A DNA stretch of 64,000 bases from Beta vulgaris subsp. vulgaris (GCF_026745355.1 NC_079207.1:11227625-11291624), one strand, 5' to 3'. Counted from the stretch's first letter, positions 22,414-32,877 are shown. The notes: generated by a model not told the origin, from the letters alone. A program made the numbers and translations.

Positions 22414-22451
<38 letters not shown>
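22315..22451. repeat. AAT trinucleotide microsatellite
   Basis: About 135 bp of (AAT)n with scattered aac and aatg interruptions. The minus-strand open frame across it is a poly-Tyr artefact of the repeat. Confidence 0.97.
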
Positions 22452-22841
22452 CTGAATTGATGTGATCTGAACTGAAATGAATTTGTATCTGATCTAATCT
22501 TAATTGAACTAAAATAAATTTATATTTATTCAGTCCAAGAGAACAGAGCCTTATACCACACAATAAGTGGGTCAGGTTAATGGCGGATTAAGTTCGGAAA
22601 TTGGACACACAATCAGTCAATCACACATTTAAACATGTAGATTGACTGGATCACCAGGCCCAACCCCCACCAGTCCAAAACAAACCCTATTCAGCCCACT
22701 ATCAGGTACACACGAATTCAAATAGGTATACACAAGTGATATACTTTTGAGCAATGCTTCATCAAAGCCCAAGGTAATTTTTGAGATCTTGGACATATGT
22801 AAGAGCATATTGGAATTTTCTTAACTATATAAGCAATGGAG

Positions 22842-23230
22842 TGTGATGAACTAACATTGCTATTGTAGATTAGAGAAGAAGATTAAGAAATAAAAGGAAG
22901 TTGATTGATGATTTTCTGAAAAACAGTGAAATAAAGTGACAACTACAAGCTTTCAAGAGGTTTTTTCTCTCGCAAATACCAAACTGAACTCTCCAATAAT
23001 TGCAGCATAGCATAATTTTACTGTGCCTAATTTGCTGCATTTATAGCATTTCTTTCCTCACTAACTCTCTACTTATTTCCCAAGCTAACTAGTAACTTCT
23101 AAATAAATTAGAGTGCACTATCCATATTAACCCTCTACCTTAGGCCAGTTCATCACAGGGAGCAACTTCAGAAACAAAATAGCTGATTTGTCTGCTTGTT
23201 TTTACAATTACAGGTTGTACAAAACCAACA
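22842..23230 (-). mobile_element. Probable solo LTR
   Basis: Read on the minus strand it starts tgttggttttgtacaacc and ends near gttcatcaca. It has a TATA-like ctataaatgcagc in the middle followed by a T/C-rich U5-like half, the usual architecture of a 0.4-kb plant LTR. No primer site, polypurine tract or second copy is present, and no clean 5-bp duplication is visible (atgga versus atggg at the edges). The call rests on end motifs and internal promoter layout. Confidence 0.4.
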
Positions 23231-23235
23231 CATGG

Positions 23236-23340
23236 GGATGTCAATTAGCTTAGTAGATAAAGTCTAGTAGGGTGGTCGTGTACCCAAAAGGATAACACAA
23301 ATTCTGTTATACTGGGATCTAATCCCGAGTCCTAACAGAA
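23236..23340 (+). mobile_element. SINE head with pol III boxes (tentative)
   Basis: Contains tagcttagtagataaag (box A-like) and, about 65 nt later, gggatctaatccc (box B-like), in a tRNA-like arrangement opening ggggatgtcaatt. The 3' boundary and any target-site duplication are unclear. It lies just beyond the solo LTR. Confidence 0.4.
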
Positions 23341-23727
23341 AAGTATACAGCAAGTTTCACCCAACATCATCCAAGTCTTAAACATCCCAATATTAAGCAT
23401 TCAGAAAATGCTGAATGAGCTTATTTGTTTTTCCTAGTTCCTACTAAAAACATACTCATATGATCTAGTAAAGAGCATTCTATGGCACCACCATACAAAA
23501 AGCTCTAGACCTACTTCAAGTTGTTCAACAAAATTCAAATTCCACAAAGCCCACATATACATGGTAACGTAGATCAGAACCATAACTTCAACTATAAACA
23601 TTTGCAAATCGTGTATTACATTGATACAGACGCTACTGACATCACGCAGGGGTGTGATTCGAGCTATAAAAAGGTCCTAAACTGAGACAAGGGGATGGAG
23701 AAAGCCACACCTGCAGAGAAAAACTTC

Positions 23728-25535
23728 CTAGACTATCGTATGATCAGAAGCATCAGACGAAGATTGTTGCATATCCAAAGGTATTCCAGTGATCGATTCT
23801 AAATTTATCTTGAAATCCTCTCTTAAATCCTTCAGAGCAAGGAAACTGTTTTGCTGCAACAGAATGTTCAGTGATTAGATGTTGAGAAATGATAGCCAAT
23901 TGTCCAATTTTGCAAGATTGCCCAATTGTTATTTTCAATTAAAAAAAAAAGATATATCAACTTTGACCGTATTATTTCACTTATCTTTCCTCGGTTCTTT
24001 ATAAGTTCAATGTCATTAGATTCGTATCAATGTGTATATCCAAGTATCATATTTCTAAACTTTATATTAACATAACCACATGTGACATGACTAAGTATAT
24101 CAAAGGTCAAAGGAGTGTCATGGGGATTATGAAACAAAAACAACAAATGGGCAATCTAATTAAAGATGGAGGGGAAATTCATTCTAAAAGAAGATTGAGG
24201 AAGTATTAGTTCAATATATTTACATTATGAAAGAAAGATCTAATGCATGTGGCTCTGAATTTCTTACAAGCAAATACAAAAAGGATATCATTCCAAATAA
24301 CATTATGACATAAATTTTAAGTCTGAAAAACTTACTAATTGGCTGCCTTCACTGCCAAACATATCCTCCAAATGAAGAAAGAGGGACCTCCATTGAGTTG
24401 TGAGATCAGCTTCTATTTGTGCAGCATCACTAGAATTTGGTTGGGCATGTCTGCCCATTTCATTCTCCACGGAGTATTTTTGAGCCAAATTGCTCGCGTC
24501 CTTCTGACTCTTGGCCAATACTGAGGTTAATTGAACTATAACATGTTAAATGCCATAGCATAATTACATTAAACAATAAAAAAATACAGTCATAGAGAAG
24601 GTTCCATGAGTTTACTTGATATCCGGCCTTTCACATCCTGGTAATGCAGGTCAGACCACATATAAGCAGCTGTTCTCCAAAACAAAACAAAAACACCATA
24701 AGAAATCCAAATTCTCTCTCATTTATTGGAAAGTTTGCAAAAATACAAACTTATACCCACCTTTAGTGCAAAATGAGCATGAACACTGCTTAAGCAAGTC
24801 CATCCCAGCAGCAAAACTACATCCACCATCTTTTTTCAATGCCGCGCATCTCTCCAATCCAAATCCTTTTATCTCCTGTGACTCAGTCAACCTCGAACTC
24901 ACGACCGATTCAGATCTACTAGTAGTCAAGCCCTCAACACCAAGATTTCCACAATCGTCACTCACAACAACTTGAGTACCTAACACTTCATGAGTACTAT
25001 CATTATCAGCAACATAAGAACTTGCTCTTGTTTCCTCATTTTGGCACTCCTTTCCACCCTCAACATGATCCCTTTCGACACATATCGAGCTCTCACCCAC
25101 TTTCACCCCCAAAACCCGGCTTTCTTTAGCAGCATCACCCAGATTAACAGCATCCAAAACTATGCTATCTAGCACAGAACTAGACGTCCCCTTAGCCGGA
25201 TGAACAACATTTTGCAAACCCTTTCCAGATGAGTTCAATAAGCGATAAGTTTTTCCGCCTTTCAAGGGGGACAAACCAACTTCATTACTAATTTTAGGGC
25301 ATTTGGAAACGCTACTTCTTTCTTTTTCTAATTTCTCTACTACCAAAGAAACTTGCTTCCAGAAATTAGAATCAGTATCTGATTCATCAGAAATTTGATT
25401 ATTTCCACTCTTAGATTTAGAAGCTGGACTACGTGAAATCAAAGAAAATGGTCTTTTACCAAGTTGATTTGTTACATCACCCAATGGAGGACGAACCTCT
25501 TTCTCCTTTAACTTTCCAGATTTATCCTCACCCAT
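23728..25535 (-). CDS. Conserved plant protein of unknown function, four exons
   Basis: Exons (minus): 25535-24761, 24669-24616, 24520-24336, 23853-23728. All introns are GT-AG, phases agree, and the total is 1140 nt or 379 residues plus stop. The N-terminal half (1-240) is Ser/Lys-rich and low in predicted order, with a basic early segment (VRPPLGDVTNQLGKRPFSLI). Exons 1-2 join to give CSFCTKAAYMWSDLHYQD followed by VKGRI, the most structured-looking part, with paired Cys residues. Exon 3 is helical and charged (LAKSQKDASNLAQKY) with LTTQWRSLFLHLEDMFG, suggesting an amphipathic helix. The C-terminus is LKDLREDFKINLESITGIP then a Ser-rich tail. I recall similar plant proteins but no established function. 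Nuclear location is only a guess. The start is the first ATG of the open exon. Splicing is inferred from sequence alone. Confidence 0.82.
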
Positions 25536-25970
25536 AAATTCAATCTAACTAAAGTTTACACAGAAAATACTATTTCAAAACCCTAGACAGAAATTTAAGA
25601 TACAAAAATAAGTTAATTGCAAAAAGAGTTTGAATCACAACGGATTAAGAGTTAAATCGAATTAGGACACTGACCTTTGAGGACGGGAATAACACAATTG
25701 TTACGGACAAATTCGTGCGGAAATTTGGTATCAGAAAAATTAGGGATTTGGGGAGTTCGGAAGAAGAAGAAATTTAGGGGGTTTTGGAATTGGGTTTATT
25801 TGGAAGGGGTTCAAGCGGAAATGAGAAATAGCGGGATCGGAGGGCAAGAGGAGCGCAATTTCAATTTGATGCGGCGGGAACACTTGTGCTCGTTTTTTCC
25901 AATTTTCATTTTGAGTTTGGATTCCTGAATGAATTTTAATTGACCCGACTCCAAACAAGCTAGACATGGC
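25536..25970 (-). promoter_or_regulatory. 5' UTR/promoter region of the 379-residue gene
   Basis: The interval between the ATG and the SINE at 25986 is GA/CT-rich without a clear TATA box. Leader sequence just upstream of the ATG is A-rich. A 5' UTR intron cannot be excluded. A SINE sits about 450 bp upstream of the start codon. Confidence 0.4.
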
Positions 25971-25985
25971 TTGTTAGTTGTTACT
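25971..25985. repeat. Left TSD of SINE
   Basis: ttgttagttgttact, repeated perfectly at 26207-26221 on the other side of the SINE. Fifteen identical bases indicate a fairly recent insertion. Confidence 0.92.
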
Positions 25986-26206
25986 CTTTTTTTTTTTTTT
26001 TTTTTTTGATTGGGAAATTAAGTCAGCCCAAGGGCTAATCCCTATCAAGGCTACTAGCCTTGTAGGAACTACCAGCACATTGGCTGGTAAAGCATGCAAA
26101 GCATGCTAAGGAAATACCCCAACATAATGTTGGGGGTAAGGATCGAACCCCTGACCTCAAGGATCAGAGGGGAGTGCTCTACCACATGAGCTAGCTCCTC
26201 ATCCTT
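25986..26206 (-). mobile_element. tRNA-derived SINE with perfect 15-bp TSD
   Basis: On the minus strand the 5' head reads like a tRNA: ggagctagctcatgtggtag (box A region), then ggtcaggggttcgatcc (box B). A tRNA-unrelated body follows with paired short inverted repeats (accagc...gctggt, gcatgc), ending in a poly(A) tail of about 20 (T run at 25988-26009). Length is about 221 bp. All hallmarks of an intact SINE are present: pol III boxes, tail and TSD. It is inserted close to the 5' side of the four-exon gene. Confidence 0.92.
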
Positions 26207-26339
26207 TTGTTAGTTGTTACTTTGTTGTGTCGAGCCCTTGCTAAAACAAATTGACACAGCTTGTTAATTTGTGTCGAGCCCTTGCTGACTTTTTAGTTAT
26301 GCGTCCAGTCCACACTGGTCATCCATCTATTTTATTTTA

Positions 26340-26840
26340 TTTAAAAAAAGGTAAAAAGAGACGAGTATTAGGAGGCCAGGTCCTCCGCACACGTGACTCC
26401 TAATATTTCGTTTACAAGAATTTGGTAAAAGTTGAAGTATTACAATTTTCAATAAAAAAATAAGATGTAACTAGATGCCCAACATTAACCACCCAATTTC
26501 TCGCCTTGTTTGTTTCTCTATAGATGTGCCTAATGCTGCAGTTTTTGAAAGAGAGGAGCATCTGTTAAATATTTGCTATGACGTGACTAACTTGCCAGAG
26601 AGCATCCCACATATCTTGACCGGTGATGATGACTAGCAGAATACCTCAATGGAGTGAGTGGCTTTTGTAATTAAAAAGGGAGCTTATCCTATACGAGCAG
26701 ACTTTCAAAATGATAGCCTTGGTGATCTCGGATAACCTTTCTTACAGCTGCAGAAGAGGCACGCACTGAGCCATCAAAGTTTACCTTGAAGAAGGTTGGG
26801 GCCTCCCGTGCTATTAGGGTAAAATGGCTTTAGGATGAGC
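26340..26840 (-). pseudogene. LINE RNase H-like fragment
   Basis: Minus-strand sequence near 26790-26700 reads in broken frames VNFDGSVRASSAAV and VIRDHQGYHFESLL, matching the start of the RVT_3 domain of plant L1 ORF2. It is 5'-truncated and full of stops. An A/T-rich stretch at 26328-26350 may be the old tail. It is too decayed to delimit precisely. Confidence 0.5.
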
Positions 26841-27172
26841 GAGGACTATTTAATGATTTCCATATTTTTGATGGTTTTAAAGGTATAAAAATAATTTTTG
26901 CTCGTGTGTTCATTTAATAATTTATTAATATAGAAAAAAGAATGTCAATTTAAATCGAATAAAATCACAAAAAGTTGAGCGAGCCGACGTGTATATTGCT
27001 CAACCCGGCTTGTGGATAGTCTCGAGCCTGGTCATCATGTTCAATGGGGGCCCAACACATATAACATCTTCCCATATTTAGTTGGTTTATAAAAGGATTG
27101 TCTTCCGTTGATATTTGAGGTATAACTAATATAAGGATCCTTTAAAAAGTAGTTAGCATAACTAAAATATAA
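26841..27172. other. Intergenic, nothing recognised
   Basis: AT-rich, with no coding or transposon signal that I can support. Confidence 0.5.
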
Positions 27173-27584
27173 TTGGCCCTGTTTGGCAAATAGAGTTTAG
27201 AGTTTAGAGTTTGCTGTTAGAGTTTTAACTTTTTGTTCAACAAATTTGACTGCTGATTATTTGACAAAAAAAAATTTATAAATGTGTTTGGTAAAAATTA
27301 ACTGATTACTAAAAGTTTATTGTCATTTGTTTGTGTAAAATGATATTTATAGACATTTTAATACATATGTGTAGTATTATTATTAGAGGCAAAAAAGTCA
27401 TTAAACATATTTCTACCTAATCCTCTAAAGAAAAAGCTCCTAATAGGAGCTTTTTCATTCCAGAACTCTCTCTAAAACTCTCTTTTACCAAACACCCCTT
27501 TTAGAGTTTGTTACTATTCAAAATTCCAAAAGTAGTCCAAACCTCTCTTTTTGCTCCAAAACTCTAATTGTCAAACACCCCCAA
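27173..27584. mobile_element. TIR MITE, unclassified
   Basis: Left end ttggccctgtttggcaaa, and the reverse complement of the right end is ttgggggtgtttgacaat. Both continue to agagttt, giving an imperfect TIR of about 26 bp. A perfect 12-bp-arm palindrome (aaaaagctccta/taggagcttttt, 27431-27455) lies inside. The target-site duplication is unclear, so the superfamily is uncertain, with hAT or Harbinger possible. There is no coding capacity. Confidence 0.65.
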
Positions 27585-27865
27585 TATCTTTTAAACAATG
27601 ATGAATTTTGTAATTCAAGAGGAAATTTTTTTGTGTGGGGTACAGTAAGTTTGGTGCTCCTACTGTCCAACACCTTAGTGTTAGGCACCCCCGCACCAAT
27701 CGATGCGGAATTTTGGAGGGAGAGGAAGAAGGCTTGGTGCTCCTGCACCAAACGAGGCAATGTATGCGCACCACTTACTAAGCTGCTCTAGCACCTTGTA
27801 TTGAAAGTGATTTTATCGCGGTTTTCCAAGAGATATGAGCAATTGTTGAATAGTTCCAATCTTCA

Positions 27866-27873
27866 AATTCGGG
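27866..27873. repeat. Left TSD of foldback element
   Basis: aattcggg, repeated perfectly at 29294-29301 beyond the right terminus. Confidence 0.75.
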
Positions 27874-28121
27874 CTCATTTGCTAAATACCGCCCTAAATT
27901 TTCCTACTAACGCCCTGTATAAATACATATACATGTATTTATATTTTAACACTCACTATCCCACTCTCTTTCACTCTCCCTCACTCTTCATCACTCCCTC
28001 ACTACATCTCTTTCATCAACAAGGATCTCCCATCAAAAACTCCGGCAATTATTGCATTATTAATGAAATTTTATAATTCTTTTAATACACAAAAATCAGA
28101 CTATATTGACTTAAGAAAAAA

Positions 28122-28420
28122 GTGTCCAGGCACCTAAATTAGGTGTCCGAACCTGTGGTCAGACACCTAAATTAGGCGCCCAACCACTGGTACATGCACC
28201 TAATTTAGGTGCCTGTACCCGTGGTTGGGCGCCTAATTTAGGTGCCTGACCACAGGTTCGGGAACCTAAATTAGGTGCCCGACCACAGGTTCATGCACCT
28301 AAATTAGGTGCCCGACCACAGGTTCAGGCACCTAATTTAGGCGCCAGTACCTGTGGTTGGGCACCTAATTTAGGCGCCTGACCACAGGTTCGGGCACCTA
28401 ATTTAGGTGCCTGGACACTT
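28122..28420. repeat. Foldback array 1: nine cacctaaattaggtg units
   Basis: Nine copies of the 15-bp palindrome cacctaa(a/t)ttaggtg, with g-for-a or c-for-t variants, alternate with ggttcaggc/gcctgtacc and accacaggt/acctgtggt spacers at about a 33-bp period. Orientation of the spacer words flips within the array, so many alternative hairpins can form. It is bounded by gtgtccagg on the left and cctggacac on the right, themselves inverted repeats. Confidence 0.92.
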
Positions 28421-28785
28421 TTTTTTTAAGTCAATATTGTACGATTTTGTGTATTATAAGAATTGTAAAATTTAATTAATATTAATAATGTGGTCGGAAA
28501 AGTTGGCGGAGATATTTTCGTCGGAAAGTTAGCCGGAAAAATTGCCGGAGTTCTTGATGGGAAAGTTAGCCGAAATAATTGTCGGAGTTATCTCCATCAC
28601 TCCCTCACTACATCTCTTTCATCAGCAAGGATCTCCCATCAAAAACTCCGGCAATTTTTGTAGCGACAATAACTCCGACAACTTTTCCGACTAATTTTCC
28701 AGCCACATTATTGCATTATTAATATTAATGAAATTTTATCATTCTTTTAATACACAAAATCGAACTCTATTGACTTTAAAAAAAA

Positions 28786-28987
28786 AGTGTCCATGCACCT
28801 AAATTAGGTGCCCGAACCTGTGGTCAGGCACCTAAATTAGGCGCCCAACCACAGGTATAGGCGCCTAAATTAGGTGCATGTACTTGTGGTCAGGCACCTA
28901 AATTATGCGCCCAACCACAGGTACAGGCACCTAATTTAGGCGCCTGCACCTGTGGTTGGGCGCCTAATTTAGGTGCCTGGACACTTT
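28786..28987. repeat. Foldback array 2: six cacctaaattaggtg units
   Basis: The same unit as array 1 in six copies, again bounded by gtgtcca on the left and tggacac on the right. One unit carries a tta-to-tat change. The different copy number compared with array 1 indicates expansion or contraction after the foldback unit duplicated. Confidence 0.92.
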
Positions 28988-29301
28988 TTTTTAAAAGTCA
29001 ATATAGTCCGATTTTGTATATTAAAAGAATGATAAAATTTACTTAATATTAATAATGCAATAATGTGGCCGGAAAATTGGTCGGAAAAGTTGCCGGATTT
29101 ATTTTGCAGGAGATATTGTCGTCGGAAAGTTAGCCGGAAAATTGTCGGTGTTCTTGATGGGAAAGTTAGCCGGAATAATTGCCGGAGTTATTGTGGATGA
29201 AAGAGATGTAGGGAGGGAAATACAACCCATGTATACAAATACAAAAATACAGGGCGTTAACTGGAAATTTTAGGGCGGCATTTAGCAAGACTCAATTCGG
29301 G

Positions 29302-29465
29302 TGAACAAGAGATCTATGTGTTAAACTTGTGGGTGGAATTCATCGTGTAAACCGTCATCGTTAGTGGCAAAATTCGGTTCTATGGTAGTGGCAGTATCAG
29401 TCTACCACGGTGCAGATCATTTGCTCAAGTTTGTGTTATACTGTTATTCAACAAAATTTCTTCAT
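29302..29465. other. Short intergenic stretch
   Basis: No feature seen between the foldback element and the retroposon tail. Confidence 0.5.
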
Positions 29466-29469
29466 TCTT

Positions 29470-30240
29470 TTGTTTTTTTTTTTTTTTAAAATAACATTAA
29501 TTCATTGATTCAAAGTCATATGACATCTACAATAGAATTAGAAACTAAACAAATACATATCAAAATGAATTAGATCTAACACTTCTGAACACCCTCGTCT
29601 TTTACATCGCTGTCTGATGCAGCCTTCTGCAAGGGGGTCTCTCGATCTTTTGTAGTTTTGAAGTAGAACTGGATTTAATTCAATTGATTGTAAATGAAGT
29701 CTTGACATCTGTTGTAACTCCGCACAAATTTCGATCAATAAATTAGCATCTAGAATTACACAAAAATCCAAAAACAATGTCTCCAAACTCTCACATGGAG
29801 AGAGATAAAACCCAATATATGGGTAGATATAACCCAATACTTCCTCCGTGTTTTTATTCTTGCTACATAGAGAAAGTGGGGGGTTTTTAAGAAAAGTAGA
29901 GAGAGAAAGTATGGGACCACCACTTTTTGAATAAAAAACCATTTGTTAAGGAAAAAGTATGAGTATTTTAAAAGAGAAGGTGGGGGACCACTAACTTTTT
30001 AATAGTATTTTAAGATATTTATGGTGAAAAGGAATCCATTTATGGTATGTAGCATCTATTATGACATTTCCATTTAAGGAAAATGTAGCATCTATAAAAA
30101 AACGGAGGAAGTATATGGGTAGAAAAACTCTCCATTAGAGAAAGACTAAAATTTATTAGAAACATAAACATAAAAAACTAGTAACAAAAGGAGAAAAGGG
30201 GGCTTACCACCGCCCAAAAGGATGGTGGTAGCCCCTAAGT
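29470..30240 (-). mobile_element. Poly(A) retroposon, copy A
   Basis: On the minus strand the sequence runs from a head containing ggggctaccaccatcc and ggtaagccccc (about 30230-30200) to a poly(A) end (T run 29470-29486). The copy at 30308-30840 has the same head words (ggggctgccatgg, ggtaagccccc) and the same end (ggcatctacaatag, ttcattaatt, T run). A reading frame with LLIEICAELQQMSRLHLQS is open in 29538-29942 but has no recognised domain. A Stowaway MITE is inserted at 29840-30111. The family is unknown. It behaves like a non-autonomous LINE-mobilised retroposon. Confidence 0.5.
29840..30111. mobile_element. Stowaway-type MITE (in retroposon A)
   Basis: Left end cttcctccgtgttttt and right end aaaaacggaggaag are inverted repeats, with TA on both sides (29838-29839 and 30112-30113). 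Length is 272 bp and there is no coding. TIR and TA duplication fit Tc1/mariner-derived Stowaway MITEs. Confidence 0.82.
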
Positions 30241-30307
30241 TGAAAATTAGTGTTTTGTGGAAGAGGAGAGAGAAAAAAGGTGAGGGGAGGCGGCTGGCCC
30301 TGTTACT

Positions 30308-30840
30308 TAACTTACTTTTTTTTTTTTAAAAGAGAAATTTCATTAATTGAAGGCCAAACGGCATCTACAATAGATATTAAAGAAAAACAAGATACAATTA
30401 AACAAGGTTAAATCAAATTCGTCTTCGAGTAAACTATAATGAACCAGATCGAGCAATACAGCGCAACCCCCTTGTATTTGCTGAATCAAACAGCTATTGA
30501 TGAGGAAGTCTATCATTCTGACATAGTTTGGGAAGAACATTCTTGATCGAGCCATGTTAACCGCATCCGAAATTTCAATACCTTCATGTTGAGTTTTGAA
30601 CTTCAACCAATAAGAACAATTTCTCATACCTAAAAACAAAACAACCACACTCACAACTCCCATAGGGGAGAAGGAGATCTCCACAACAGAGACTAAAAAC
30701 CCCATAACAAGGTTTGAAGAAATCTCATAAAGAGATACTAATTTATTCAACAAAACAAGAAAATAAACTAAAAACTGAAAATAAAAGGAAAAAGGGGGCT
30801 TACCATGGATGAAAGTGTCCATGGCAGCCCCTAACTGATG
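30308..30840 (-). mobile_element. Poly(A) retroposon, copy B
   Basis: Related to copy A, in the same orientation and directly adjacent. Head at about 30835-30790 on the minus strand, tail at the T run 30314-30325. The minus strand is open for 159 codons (30343-30822), beginning MDTFIHGKPPFSFYFQF with three or four strongly hydrophobic stretches. The hydrophobicity may only reflect T-rich sequence. Its C-terminal segment (LLDLVHYSLLEDEFDLT) parallels LDLIHFDMY in copy A. I do not recognise a protein family, and coding function is doubtful. Confidence 0.5.
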
Positions 30841-31426
30841 AAGAAGGAGTAGGGAAGGCTAGGGTTTTAGAGAGAAAAATTTGTTTTATAATCTTTTGTC
30901 TTTGTATTTTCCCAACAGACAAATGTGCGACATGTGATAAAACCGTCTCATTTTAAAATATCTATTGATTGTTATTTGTTAGGCACAGACGTACGACATT
31001 AGCAATTCCTCATGAATTTGGTTTAATGTGAAAGAATTTGATTCTCCACATCTGCAAATTCCAATGAAGAAAAAATTATGCAAATGAGTACTATTGCTGA
31101 TATTGCGACTATAAATTGAAATTTTCATTTATTGGAAAATAGTTAATAATACATTCTTTTAAATTGTATTGTTTTATAAAGTAAGAAAAATAAGTAATTA
31201 GGAAGCCCTTTGCACGAGAAAATTCCCTAATTTATCGTTTACAAGGATGTGATTTGCGTAAAGCAAAATCATTACAATATTTAATTAAGAAACTAGTTAT
31301 TAGGTCCGAGTGAAGAAAATTTTCATTTATTAATATTATAATTTATAATGATAACACTAAATATTACTTGCTCTAGTGGTTAACACTTTAGTATATAAAC
31401 TTGAAGTTATGGTACCAATCTATATA
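30841..31426. other. Intergenic, nothing firm
   Basis: AT-rich. A short block at 31200-31290 (cgtttacaagga, cattacaata) faintly resembles 26395-26450 and may be another scrap of a LINE tail, but it is too short to call. Confidence 0.4.
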
Positions 31427-31655
31427 CTCCCTCCGTCCTCTATTAGTTTACCCCTTTCTTTTGCACAAAGTTTTAGGAGAAATAATATTGTGGGTCATAG
31501 AAAGAAAGAGAAACTATTATTTTATATTAAAGTTGAATGTATGTGTGATGAAAAGTTTGTGGTCTCATTCCAAAAATAACAAAAAAATAAAGGGGTAAAC
31601 TAATAAGAGACACCTTTAAAAGGAATACGGGTAAACTAATAGAGGACGAAGGGAG
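31427..31655. mobile_element. Stowaway-type MITE
   Basis: A 229-bp element has a left end ctccctccgtcctctattag and a right end ctaatagaggacgaagggag, a long inverted repeat continuing through gtttaccc/gggtaaac. It is flanked by TA (31425-31426, 31656-31657). It is non-coding, and the open frames across it come from the long complementary ends. Confidence 0.9.
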
Positions 31656-31980
31656 TATTATGCAATATCTATTTTTTTTATTATATGTCCATTACATGGA
31701 ATAAAATGTCGTTAGGGAGGAGTAAAATGTGGTGTCGTTCCTTGTTCAGGAACGCAGTTTAATATATTAGTATAGATATAGATGGAAATTAACTAACTGG
31801 CAAATAATGGCAATCCAATCTGTTGTAATGGTTGCTTCTCAATAGAGATATGATTGATATTCAGTAGATGATCCGTTAACGAAGAGCATTAGGCCATGTT
31901 CAGCAACAACTTTTGGATTAGCTTTTAGTGTTTTGACCGAGTCAAAACACTAATTGAGTGTTTGGCATGGTAGAAGTTGG

Positions 31981-31997
31981 AGTAGTGGTTAGAGTTT
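31981..31997. repeat. Left TSD of LINE B
   Basis: agtagtggttagagttt, repeated perfectly at 35230-35246. A 17-bp TSD is typical of L1-type target-primed integration. Confidence 0.95.
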
Positions 31998-32301
31998 TTT
32001 TTTTGATATATTAAGATTATTATTCATTTCAAATCAAAAGGGGAATAAAAGCCCTCTATCAATAAACCAGGTGATCCTTTCAGAAAGGGAAACTTTTATA
32101 GTACCTTAGTACACCCGATTTAGCGGAAGGCCTTTACCCCTATGAACCCATACATCGACTAACGATTTCTACTATCACCTATAAGAGCAATGTTTACAAA
32201 GACATACAGCTGAAAGAGTAAATTAAAACTGCTACTGGGATAGGGCATACAATCATGAGACCTAGCATTACTATTCCTGGGAATATTAACAATATGAGAA
32301 A

Positions 32302-32829
32302 TCACCCCCATGCTACAAAATCCGAGCCTCTGAAGAACTTTTTTCCTTCCATTACTGAGTCTATTTTCATCGGTGCATTAGGATTGTGCGAGAAGGCAAT
32401 CCTCAGTCTTGTGCCACTTACGGATCTTATGAAAGATAGGATAAAGCTGAGATTATTTGGACCTCCCGATGACCTCGAGCACCAGGCCACTGCTGATTTA
32501 TCTTCTATTTCGAAATTCATGGGCAGATGCTTGAAATCTTTGTCATTTATGGAAATTTGGATGGCTCTGTGGACCGCTAATACATTAACTTCCGAGGAAT
32601 CCATGAGAGGCGAAGGGCAGGAGAAGACACACAGGGTTCTTGCAGCTTCGTTGAGAAGGATTCCACCCATTGACAAGCCTGGATTAAGGGGATTTGCACT
32701 GGCACCAATGAACCATGTAAGACTACCCGTATCTTCCACTCTTTGCCTTGGGGTTGAGGATACCCTTGGAGGTAATTTTATTGGCTTAGGAGAGCTCCCT
32801 GACCACCTTAAACACCTGGGGTTTCTCAT
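32302..32829 (-). pseudogene. LINE B RNase H-like domain
   Basis: An open minus frame of 175 codons contains KLPPRVSSTPRQRVEDTG, then TWFIGASANPLNPGLSMGGI, the RVT_3 RNase H start (usual F-x-D-G-S/A). The first catalytic Asp appears replaced (WFIGAS instead of WF-D-GS). AVHRAIQIS aligns with the usual helix, and a later stretch WCSRSSGGPNN corresponds to the strand with the third acidic position. It is separated from the zf-RVT frame by a frameshift near 32830-32880, so it is not expressed as part of an intact ORF2. Confidence 0.75.
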
Positions 32830-32877
32830 TACCTCTTCCGCAGAGTAAGGGAAAGGGTCTTCCCATACTTTTGACCA

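Larger units (their letters stand above)
21581..22550. mobile_element. TTA-flanked TIR element (Harbinger-like, non-autonomous)
   Basis: Terminal inverted repeats of about 31 bp begin ggctctattcttttgaactg on the left. The reverse complement of the right end begins ggctctgttctcttggactg, and both continue to aataaRtataaa. TTA lies on both sides (21578-21580 and 22551-22553). The interior has no transposase. It holds an array of five palindromes (22019-22190) and an AAT microsatellite (22315-22451), and subterminal gaattgaaatgaattt-type repeats lie inside both ends. Confidence 0.8.
27874..29293. mobile_element. Dimeric foldback element with internal satellite arrays
   Basis: A 1420-bp element has matching ends: gctaaataccgccctaaa on the left, and gctaaatgccgccctaaa as the reverse complement on the right. 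It is flanked by 8-bp aattcggg. Inside there are two foldback units placed end to end. Each has an outer arm (ctctttcatcaacaagg, aactccggcaat, cttttaatacaca), a central array of palindromic units, and the inverted arm. Arms occur at about 27990-28120 (+), 28420-28590 (-), 28596-28785 (+) and 28990-29220 (-). No protein is encoded. The layout resembles foldback or MULE-derived elements. The superfamily is inferred from TSD length only. Confidence 0.8.

Noticed and set aside
22159..22563. 134-codon minus frame rich in Tyr
   Set aside because: Translation of the AAT microsatellite.
26130..26203. Genuine tRNA gene
   Set aside because: Box A and box B are tRNA-like, but the unit continues into a SINE body with poly(A) and TSD, and the acceptor stem is not closed.
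28122..28987. CRISPR-like array
   Set aside because: Regular repeats and spacers are superficially similar, but the spacers are themselves repeated and palindromic and the genome is a plant. It is part of a foldback element.
31735..31775. Hairpin gttcct/aggaac followed by ttagt as a Helitron end
   Set aside because: The required CTRR is absent (ttag), and spacing is longer than usual.
32255..32848. 197-codon plus-strand frame
   Set aside because: Antisense to the LINE B RNase H region, which has recognisable motifs on the minus strand.
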